Shown piece after piece: positions 13,677 to 19,937 of a stretch of 20,786 nt of DNA. Position 1 is the stretch's first letter; each line of letters begins with the position of its first letter. Under the pieces are notes generated by a model. The model saw only the letters and a program-made list of their open reading frames with translations. It was not told where the DNA came from and ran no database searches. The stretch is from an uncultured Clostridia bacterium (GTDB taxonomy: Bacteria > Bacillota > Clostridia > Oscillospirales > Ruminococcaceae): positions 1-20,786 of the forward strand of contig CAMEYZ010000009.1 in assembly GCA_945947715.1 (NCBI GenBank), written 5' to 3'. The translations under genes were made by a program, and so were the position numbers.

Positions 13677-15206
13677 ATGAAGCTGAAACACTTACTTAAT
13701 GGCATAGCTGCTATCTTGACTGTGGGAATGTTTTATACCTTCTCATTCTGCATGGTCCAGGACGTCCATGAGGAGGATATCGCCTCTGACTACTTCTATG
13801 CCGAAAACACCGAGGAGACCGTTTCTGATGAGGCGCTTTATGTTCCTGATGCTGATGCTGTCTCCGACGAAACCGCTGCGGTGCTGCAGGCTGGAATTTC
13901 TTCCGTAAAGCCTAAGGCTCCCGCACAGATAATTATCCCTAAGGCAGTCCCCGATGTTGACGAGCTTATCTCGTCTGCACCCAGACTGGACGCCGATTCC
14001 GACGAGATCACCGACGAGAATTACAGCGAGAACAGCGTGCTCTACAGCGGCTTCTCCGATAATGAGCTGGATAAGATCTTTAAGGAAGAGGATAACGTAT
14101 TCGAATATCAGAGCGCTTCTGCCTCTGCTTCCGAAAGCCGCAGCAGCGCAAAGTCTGCTAAGAAGGGCACCTCTTCTGAGGGTAGCACAGCATCGTCTGC
14201 TGCGCCTGACAGCGGAAATATCACCGCAGAGGATATAAACAGAGGCTATCTTGAGGCAAGTCCTGCGGTTTATGCTGCGACTCACGGCGAAAGCTATGTT
14301 ACTGAGTATAAAGATGATGATCCCTCTGCTCAGTCGATTCCGCTTCCTGAGCCTCAGTCCGATTACAGCTTCTCTGAGGTGGTCGGCACAGGCGAGGCAG
14401 GCAAGTCTACATATGCTGAGTTTGGCGAGAATGGTTCCGGTGAGACATTTACTGCCAAGGTTCATGGCAAGGTCCAGGATTTCGATGCTTATGAGCTGGT
14501 CTGCATGATAGTTGCTAACGAGATGTCTCCCTCCTTCAATAAGGAGGCTCTTAAGGCACAGGCTGTGGCTGCATATTCTTATGTGAAATATCACAACGTT
14601 AAGGGAATTACCGCTTCGGTTCTCGTTAAGGAGGATATCCCCGATGAGGTAAGAGAGGCTGTTGCTTCTGTCTGGGGACAGTGCTGCTACTACAAGGGAA
14701 AAGTGGCTCAGACAGTCTATACCGCTTCTACTTCGGGATATACTGCTTCCGCTCAGAATGTCTGGGGCGGAGATGCTGTTCCTTATCTGCAGAGCAAGGA
14801 ATGCCCATTCGACAAGGACTATGACCCTAATTACGGCGTTGAGAAGTCCTTCTCCGAAAGCGATGTAAGAGCTCGTCTTGAAAAGTATCTGGGCATCAGC
14901 CTTTCTGATAATCCCGAAAACTGGCTCGTTGTTACAGAGTATGAGGACGGAAACTATGCGGCTTGTGTGAGCGTTGACGGTCAGGCTGAGATAAGCGGCG
15001 CCGCTCTTCGCGAAAAGGTCCTGGGCTATGGCATAAAGAGCGCTTCCTTTACAGTGAAATATTCCGACGGAAATTTCACATTTACTACATACGGCTACGG
15101 TCACGGAGTCGGTATGAGCCAGAATGGCGCTAATATTCTTGCAAAGCAGGGATATTCTTACGTTGATATTCTGAAATTCTATTACGAGGGAATTACAGTT
15201 GAATGA
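13677..15206 (+). CDS. Membrane-anchored SpoIID/LytB-domain protein
   Basis: The 509-residue protein has an N-terminal hydrophobic segment (about residues 5-27) serving as anchor or signal. A long acidic, Ser/Ala-rich low-complexity region (about 30-265) precedes a SpoIID/LytB domain (about 271-507). Hallmarks are CMIVANEMSPSFNKEALKAQ with Glu282 at the catalytic position of SpoIID lytic transglycosylases, ASTSGYTASAQNVWGG, and the C-terminal YGYGHGVGMSQNGANILAKQ with ILKFYYEG. It probably cleaves or binds glycan strands at the cell surface. ATG 13677 is chosen because AAAGGA (13660-13665) precedes it; ATG 13638 lies in a hairpin loop with no site. The stop overlaps the next gene. Confidence 0.9.
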   Translation: MKLKHLLNGIAAILTVGMFYTFSFCMVQDVHEEDIASDYFYAENTEETVSDEALYVPDADAVSDETAAVLQAGISSVKPKAPAQIIIPKAVPDVDELISSAPRLDADSDEITDENYSENSVLYSGFSDNELDKIFKEEDNVFEYQSASASASESRSSAKSAKKGTSSEGSTASSAAPDSGNITAEDINRGYLEASPAVYAATHGESYVTEYKDDDPSAQSIPLPEPQSDYSFSEVVGTGEAGKSTYAEFGENGSGETFTAKVHGKVQDFDAYELVCMIVANEMSPSFNKEALKAQAVAAYSYVKYHNVKGITASVLVKEDIPDEVREAVASVWGQCCYYKGKVAQTVYTASTSGYTASAQNVWGGDAVPYLQSKECPFDKDYDPNYGVEKSFSESDVRARLEKYLGISLSDNPENWLVVTEYEDGNYAACVSVDGQAEISGAALREKVLGYGIKSASFTVKYSDGNFTFTTYGYGHGVGMSQNGANILAKQGYSYVDILKFYYEGITVE

Positions 15207-16510
15207 TCAGCATATATGAATTTATTGATGACAAACGCCGCGGAAAGGAACATTCTGCGGCGGATATAGAATGGTTCGTCAGGGGAGTGACGTCGGGGGA
15301 GTTTCCCGATTATCAGGTCTCTGCATGGCTTATGGCAGTCTGCCTCAGCGGTATGACCGACAGTGAGACCGCTGCCCTGACACTCGCTATGGAACATTCG
15401 GGTGACGTTTTTTCGCCTTGTCTTGATAAATTCTGCGTTGATAAGCACAGCACCGGAGGCGTGGGAGACAAGGTCACCTTGTTTTCTGCGCCTGTTTGCG
15501 CTTCATGCGGAGTTTATGTCCCCAAAATGTCCGGCAGGGGCTTGGGCTTTACCGGAGGGACTATCGACAAGCTGGAGGCTATCCCCGGACTTCGCACAAG
15601 TCTTGACTACGACCAGTTCACCTCGGTGGTGAAGAAGGCGGGCTTTGCTATCACCGGTCAGACTGGCTCTCTTTGCCCCGCCGACAAGAAGCTGTACGCT
15701 CTGCGAAATGCTACCGCTACGGTGGAGTCTATCCCCCTTATCTGCTCCAGCATCATGAGCAAGAAGCTCGCTACCGGCGCCGACGGTATCGTGCTGGACG
15801 TGAAGGTGGGCGACGGAGCTTTTATGAAGGATGAACAGTCCGCTGAACAGCTTGCCTCGGCGATGCTCCGTACTGCACAGCTTGCGGGGAAAAAGGCGTC
15901 TGCGCTGCTGACCGATATGAATAAGCCTTTGGGCAGAAACGTTGGCAATGCGCTGGAGGTCATGGAGGCTATCGAGGCCCTTAAGGGCAATGCCGAAAGC
16001 GATTTCGCTGAGGTGGCATATGCTGTGACCGCGGAGATGCTGTCCCTGGCAGGTAAGGGCTCTCCTGATGAGTGCATGGAGCTTGTCCGCGAGGCAGTGG
16101 CTTCGGGTAGAGCTCTTGAGGCTTTCCGGAAAATGATAGAGCTCCAGGGCGGAGACTCACAGGTTATCGAGGATAGCTCACTGTTTGCTCAGCCGAAATA
16201 TAAGAGGGCTGTTTATGCTCCCAGCACGGGCTATATCAGCGGTATTTCCTGCGAAAAGACCGGACTTACGTCCCTTAAGCTGGGTGCTGGCAGAAAGGAC
16301 AAGGCTTCGCCTATAGATATGTCCGCGGGCATCGTCTTTTCCGCTAAGGTGGGCGACTTCGTCAACAAGGGCGATGAACTGGCGGTTCTGTATACGTCCA
16401 CTGACTGCGATATGGACGATATCGCCCGCGATTTTGCCGAAAACTTCTCCGTTTGTGAAAATCAGGTGAAGAAAAGGAAAAATGTTATAAAAATTCTAAG
16501 AAACTGTTGA
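15203..16510 (+). CDS. pdp: Pyrimidine-nucleoside phosphorylase
   Basis: The 435-residue cytosolic enzyme splits thymidine, deoxyuridine or uridine with phosphate into base and (deoxy)ribose 1-phosphate for salvage. KHSTGGVGDK (81-90) is the phosphate-binding segment and SGRGLGFTGGTIDKLE (110-125) is the thymidine/pyrimidine phosphorylase signature. Arg168, Ser183 and Lys187 sit where the pyrimidine-base ligands are in the E. coli enzyme. The C-terminal domain is complete. Whether it is strictly DeoA-like or broad Pdp-like cannot be read from sequence; Firmicute enzymes of this length are usually broad. ATG 15203 overlaps the SpoIID-like stop (ATGA), with GAGGG (15186-15190) as binding site. 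Confidence 0.94.
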   Translation: MISIYEFIDDKRRGKEHSAADIEWFVRGVTSGEFPDYQVSAWLMAVCLSGMTDSETAALTLAMEHSGDVFSPCLDKFCVDKHSTGGVGDKVTLFSAPVCASCGVYVPKMSGRGLGFTGGTIDKLEAIPGLRTSLDYDQFTSVVKKAGFAITGQTGSLCPADKKLYALRNATATVESIPLICSSIMSKKLATGADGIVLDVKVGDGAFMKDEQSAEQLASAMLRTAQLAGKKASALLTDMNKPLGRNVGNALEVMEAIEALKGNAESDFAEVAYAVTAEMLSLAGKGSPDECMELVREAVASGRALEAFRKMIELQGGDSQVIEDSSLFAQPKYKRAVYAPSTGYISGISCEKTGLTSLKLGAGRKDKASPIDMSAGIVFSAKVGDFVNKGDELAVLYTSTDCDMDDIARDFAENFSVCENQVKKRKNVIKILRNC

Positions 16511-16535
16511 CAAATCAGAAAAATATGTTTATAAT
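16507..16535 (+). promoter_or_regulatory. Consensus sigma-A promoter overlapping the pdp stop
   Basis: TTGACA (16507-16512) and TATAAT (16530-16535) are both perfect and 17 bases apart. The -35 hexamer contains the pdp stop codon. The predicted start is near 16542, giving an 80-base leader. No terminator separates pdp from this promoter, so read-through may add to expression. Confidence 0.9.
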
Positions 16536-16548
16536 AAAAGCATAGGAT

Positions 16549-16613
16549 CTGTTGATACAACAGCGAACTGGCAGGTGCTGACTGTCTGGACGCAAAGTAT
16601 TATTAACAGGAGG
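16549..16613 (+). promoter_or_regulatory. Structured 5' UTR with alternative pairings, riboswitch-like
   Basis: CTGTTG (16549-16554) can pair with CAACAG (16558-16563) as a local hairpin. Alternatively CTGTTGATA (16549-16557) can pair with TATTAACAG (16601-16609) in a 9-pair stem with one G-U. The second pairing closes the leader and covers the first bases of the AGGAGG site (16608-16613). Inside lies CTGGCAG (16569-16575) facing CTGTCTG (16583-16589) with one U-U mismatch. This is preceded by GCGAA and followed by GACGCAAAG, resembling the GCAAAC-stem-GACGCAAAG half of the c-di-GMP-I motif. The second helical arm of that riboswitch is absent, so it is not a standard member. Confidence 0.45.
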
Positions 16614-16621
16614 AATTGACT

Positions 16622-17056
16622 ATGTTTGAAAATCTCGGAAAAAAACTGTCGGAAACAGGAAAGGCTATCGGCGATAAGACTAAGCAGGTATCCGAAACTA
16701 CACAGCTGAGCTACAAGATCTCTGTTGCTGAAAAGGAGAAGGAGACCCTCTTTGCAGTGCTGGGTAAGTCTGTTTATGAGGAGGCTAAGGCTGACTCACT
16801 CTCTCCTTTCTTCGGAAAGTGCGAGGAGATATCCGCTAAGCAGGACGAGATCGACGAAATGAAGAAAAAGCTTGATATCCTTAAGGGCGTTATCATCTGC
16901 CAGAACTGCGGCGCAGAATGTGACAAGGACAACGATTTCTGCGGTAAGTGCGGAACAAAGCTGGAAAAGCCTATCGAGCCCCCTATTGCAGCGGAAACTG
17001 CAGAGGCAGCTCCCGAAGAGGCTCCCGCTGAGGAAGAGATAAACGAGGAAAAGTGA
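16622..17056 (+). CDS. Helical zinc-ribbon protein of unknown function
   Basis: The 144-residue protein has no signal or membrane segment. The first 85 or so residues are charged and predicted helical or coiled-coil (MFENLGKKLSETGKAIGDKT onward). A zinc ribbon follows with Cys93, Cys96, Cys107 and Cys110 (CQNCG and CGKCG), then an acidic Ala/Glu/Pro-rich tail. Similar short zinc-ribbon proteins are common in Clostridia and are without assigned function to my knowledge. AGGAGG (16608-16613) is 8 bases before ATG 16622. It is probably monocistronic: a strong promoter and the leader described above precede it, and a terminator follows. Confidence 0.85.
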   Translation: MFENLGKKLSETGKAIGDKTKQVSETTQLSYKISVAEKEKETLFAVLGKSVYEEAKADSLSPFFGKCEEISAKQDEIDEMKKKLDILKGVIICQNCGAECDKDNDFCGKCGTKLEKPIEPPIAAETAEAAPEEAPAEEEINEEK

Positions 17057-17090
17057 GCTAAGGCTGACTGAATAATTTTGTCTGTATTGA

Positions 17091-17118
17091 GCAGATGTCC
17101 AAGGGCATCTGCTTTTTT
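17091..17118 (+). terminator. Intrinsic terminator after the zinc-ribbon gene
   Basis: GCAGATGTCC (17091-17100) pairs with GGGCATCTGC (17103-17112), including one G-U, and is followed by TTTTTT (17113-17118). It lies 34 bases after the stop and only 26 bases before the next start, so the CPBP gene either depends on read-through or on a promoter I could not identify. Confidence 0.88.
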
Positions 17119-17144
17119 ACTACTTTTGTATTTGAGGTGGACGT

Positions 17145-18185
17145 ATGAGCAGTTCGACAGTTTCGGTTTATCCCGACATCGACGAAAAAAAACAGATAAG
17201 AAAAAAATATTTTACGACAGGGCTTGCTGTGCTTGCGGATATGGCTATATTTCAGCTTGTGAGCCGGCTTTTCCTGCTTATCGTGGGAGCTGTTTCGGGC
17301 GGGGGTGGAAGTATCTCCGAAATATACCGGGCAGGTCGGGTGCTTGTGGGGGCCAATGATTATTCGAGCGTGATGTTCTCCATTGGCTTCCCCATACTCG
17401 CTGAGGTCACGGCTATAGCTATTGCAGTGAAAATGCTGGGGCTTGACCTCAAAAGCAAATTCACCCTCGAAGGCTATAATTTAGGCGAGGTCGCAGGGGG
17501 CTCGGCTGTGGGATTTTTCCTGCAGACTGTTGCGGTGTTTGTGGTGATGCTGCTGTACTTCATCATCGAAGGCAGCACTGAGGGCGCTGCGGACAGCACT
17601 ATCGTACAGAAATCCTCGCTGGGAGCTAATATTATACTGTATTTTTATGTGTGCGCGCTGGGGCCGCTGCTGGAGGAGCTGCTGTTCCGCGGAGTCATTT
17701 TGGAATCCATGAAAATGTATAACTGCCGCTTTGCAGTGCTGTTTTCCTCGGTGATATTCGGGCTGATGCACGGAAATGCTGCACAGGCAATAAATGGCTT
17801 CCTTGTGGGACTGGTGCTGGGTGCGCTCTATGTGAGAAGCGATTCGCTGGTGCCCTGCACGCTGATGCATATGATAATGAACACCGTGACGTCGGTCTGC
17901 TCGGTGCTTATCTACAGCAACCCCAACATCGTGCAGGACCTTGGAACAGATGGTCTTGGCGCCATGACGGGCCTGCCACTGGCGGGAATTATAGTTAATC
18001 TGCTGATAAGGTTTTTGACCTTCCCCGCAGGAGTAGCTGTCCTTGTGGTGACGGGCATGAAGGGCTTCGGTCTTATGAAGGCAAATCCTGCAGGAAAGCA
18101 TCGTGGAGCTCCGCTGGTGCTTACCACCGTTACCTGGATACTGGTCATTGTGGGCTATCTTGCGGTAATTGTTATTAATTTCTGA
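17145..18185 (+). CDS. CPBP-family intramembrane metalloprotease
   Basis: The 346-residue protein has about eight hydrophobic segments. It carries the CPBP (Rce1/Abi) motifs in order: Glu177-Glu178 and Arg182 in LLEELLFRGVILE, His209 in FGLMHGNAAQ, and His242 with Asn246 in LMHMIMN. In known members these residues form a glutamate/histidine protease site within the membrane. Bacterial roles vary (bacteriocin self-immunity, peptide maturation), and nothing here assigns a substrate. GAGGTGG (17134-17140) precedes ATG 17145. The gene stands alone between two terminators. Confidence 0.9.
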   Translation: MSSSTVSVYPDIDEKKQIRKKYFTTGLAVLADMAIFQLVSRLFLLIVGAVSGGGGSISEIYRAGRVLVGANDYSSVMFSIGFPILAEVTAIAIAVKMLGLDLKSKFTLEGYNLGEVAGGSAVGFFLQTVAVFVVMLLYFIIEGSTEGAADSTIVQKSSLGANIILYFYVCALGPLLEELLFRGVILESMKMYNCRFAVLFSSVIFGLMHGNAAQAINGFLVGLVLGALYVRSDSLVPCTLMHMIMNTVTSVCSVLIYSNPNIVQDLGTDGLGAMTGLPLAGIIVNLLIRFLTFPAGVAVLVVTGMKGFGLMKANPAGKHRGAPLVLTTVTWILVIVGYLAVIVINF

Positions 18186-18228
18186 AAAAAATCCGTTCGG
18201 AACAGTACATGCTCCGAACGGATTTTTT
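18185..18228. terminator. Bidirectional intrinsic terminator
   Basis: TCCGTTCGGA (18192-18201) and TCCGAACGGA (18213-18222) form a perfect 10-pair stem. It is flanked by seven A residues (18185-18191) on one side and six T residues (18223-18228) on the other. It overlaps the last base of the CPBP stop and lies 4 bases from the maf stop, so it serves the convergent genes on both strands. Confidence 0.94.
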
Positions 18229-18232
18229 ATTC

Positions 18233-18790
18233 CTATTCAAACGCTATAAGTTCACGCTTCAGCCTTGCTGCGGGAAGTCCTACGATGTTGTTGTAATCGC
18301 CTCGTATAGACCTTACAAGAAGTCCGCCGAAGCCCTGTATGCCGTAAGCACCTGCCTTGTCGAAGGGCTCGTTTGTGGCGATGTACTCCCGAATTTCGTC
18401 GTCGGACAGCTCGTAAAACTCCACCTCGGATATCTGGGAGAATTTTTGCAGCTTATCATCTCGACATATACATACTCCTGTGATGACAAGGTGTGTTTTC
18501 CCTGACAGACTTTTAAGCATATCGAAGGCGTCCTCGCTGTCACGAGGCTTTCCTAAGATAGTGTTGTCAATGAGAACGGTCGTATCGCAGCCTATCACCG
18601 TCCGTCCGGGATAAAGCCTGCTCACATGGCGGCATTTCAGCTCTGCCAGATATTCTGAGGCTTCCTCTGGATAGATGTCCTCGGGGAGAATTTCCTCCAC
18701 GTCCGCAGGGATTATCTCAAAATCGGGCGTGATAAGCGCCATGAGCTCCTTTCTCCTGGGAGAAGCGGACGCCAGTATATATTTTTCCAT
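18233..18790 (-). CDS. maf: Maf family nucleoside triphosphate pyrophosphatase
   Basis: The 185-residue cytosolic enzyme of the Maf/HAM1-like fold hydrolyses dTTP, UTP or modified nucleotides to monophosphates, guarding against misincorporation. It begins MEKYILASASPRRKELM, the family start with the S-x-S-P-R-R motif. Further motifs are VIGCDTTV with Asp69 (Cys replaces the more usual Ala before it), GKPRDSEDAFDML and EPFDKAGAYGIQGFG. The DKAGAYGIQG segment fits the YhdE-type (dTTP/UTP) branch. ATG 18790 lies one base after the stop of the upstream peptidase gene, so translation is likely coupled. An upstream in-frame extension to 18922 is only a shadow of that gene. Confidence 0.94.
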   Translation of the reverse strand: MEKYILASASPRRKELMALITPDFEIIPADVEEILPEDIYPEEASEYLAELKCRHVSRLYPGRTVIGCDTTVLIDNTILGKPRDSEDAFDMLKSLSGKTHLVITGVCICRDDKLQKFSQISEVEFYELSDDEIREYIATNEPFDKAGAYGIQGFGGLLVRSIRGDYNNIVGLPAARLKRELIAFE

Positions 18791-18791
18791 T

Positions 18792-19937
18792 TCAGTATTC
18801 CTCGCTGATCTCAATTTCGTATTCGTCGGAGCTTTCCTCATAGGTGACCGTTTCGGTGTATTCCTCTTCGATATATTCTTCGGATATTGTGGTTTCCTCG
18901 GTGACCTGAGCTTCATCCTCATCGGGCTCGGGCTGATTTGGCAGGATAACTATGGCCTGACTGTGCATCTGCGCAAAACGAGTCTCGAACTTGTTGATGT
19001 TGTAGTCGATTATCCCCTTCATAGGGTCGTTGAGGGTCACGGTATCATTGTCGATATCAAATCCTGCAAGCACTGCGCAGTGCTCATTTAGGTACCAGTC
19101 CAGCTGCTCTCCGGTGTCGATATCGTACCAGGTCTCGTAGTATTCGGGCTCTATCATTCCGTCGGTGGCCCATATCAGAACGGGGATATTATCCTCCACA
19201 TAGCCGTAAAGGGTGTCGGGAGAGCAGCCTGAGATGTTCTTTACAGTAAAGCCGCCGCCGTGCTGATTGATATAGCTGTTAGCAGCCTTTTCAATGGCAT
19301 TGGCAAAGCAGCCGTATCCCCGGGAGAACGGGTCGCCGATGAAATAGTCATAGAAGCTGTCCTTGTAGGTCTTACCGTCCTCGTACTTGTACCGTCCTGA
19401 GGATATGGGCAGGTAATTCCTCGCCATATCGCACTTTTCCGCGTCAAAGCCCCAGTAGTTAAGCAATATAGTCAGCGCTGTTATCTCACAGCCCACGGGA
19501 AGCTCCGGGTTCTGGAGAGTATTTTTCATGTCGATATAGACGGACTTTCCGTTGAACTCCGTCCGCTCCCGGCTGGTGATGACCGTGCGGGTCACGGCGG
19601 GAGCTTCTGTTTCGTCGGAAGCTTCTTCCTCGGCATAGCTATCCTCCTCGGTGTCCTCGGTCTCGGGAGGAACATAGTCGTCGGGGAGAAGGTCCTCGGT
19701 ACCTGCTGTGACCACATACGCCTTTGTAGCAGAGGTCTCGGGCGGCGGAGTAGGGATAGTTTCCTCGGGAAGGGTGGTTGTGATATTCAGCATATCGGTC
19801 TCCACCACGGGAGCTGTGTCGATATCGGAATTTCTTCCGCTGAGGACAAAGGTCGTCACCGCCGCAATAACTGCCACGCCGAACACTGCGGCTGCAGCCT
19901 TGAAATTATTATTATTCTTCTTTTTCTTTTTACTCAT
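18792..19937 (-). CDS. Membrane-anchored C39-like cysteine peptidase
   Basis: The 381-residue protein has a Lys-rich start (MSKKKKKNNNN), one hydrophobic segment (about 14-33), then a Thr/Pro/Glu-rich linker (about 40-115) like the sortase stalks. The papain-like C39_2 domain spans about 132-333. Candidate catalytic residues are Gln142 and Cys150 (LQNPELPVGCEITAL), His286 (NEHCAVLAGFD) and Asn303/Asp304 (TLNDP). The C-terminus (about 339-381) is strongly acidic. It is likely extracytoplasmic; the substrate is unknown. Its ATG overlaps the upstream stop (TAATG), and the binding site (GAAAAG) is weak, so it may rely on coupling. Confidence 0.85.
   Translation of the reverse strand: MSKKKKKNNNNFKAAAAVFGVAVIAAVTTFVLSGRNSDIDTAPVVETDMLNITTTLPEETIPTPPPETSATKAYVVTAGTEDLLPDDYVPPETEDTEEDSYAEEEASDETEAPAVTRTVITSRERTEFNGKSVYIDMKNTLQNPELPVGCEITALTILLNYWGFDAEKCDMARNYLPISSGRYKYEDGKTYKDSFYDYFIGDPFSRGYGCFANAIEKAANSYINQHGGGFTVKNISGCSPDTLYGYVEDNIPVLIWATDGMIEPEYYETWYDIDTGEQLDWYLNEHCAVLAGFDIDNDTVTLNDPMKGIIDYNINKFETRFAQMHSQAIVILPNQPEPDEDEAQVTEETTISEEYIEEEYTETVTYEESSDEYEIEISEEY

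Noticed and set aside
13743..15104. 453-codon open frame on the minus strand
   Set aside because: It lies fully opposite the SpoIID-like gene, has no family features, and its composition follows from the codon usage of the plus-strand gene.
16560..16600. Complete c-di-GMP-I riboswitch
   Set aside because: Only one arm and the GACGCAAAG segment are present; there is no room for the second arm before the ribosome binding site.
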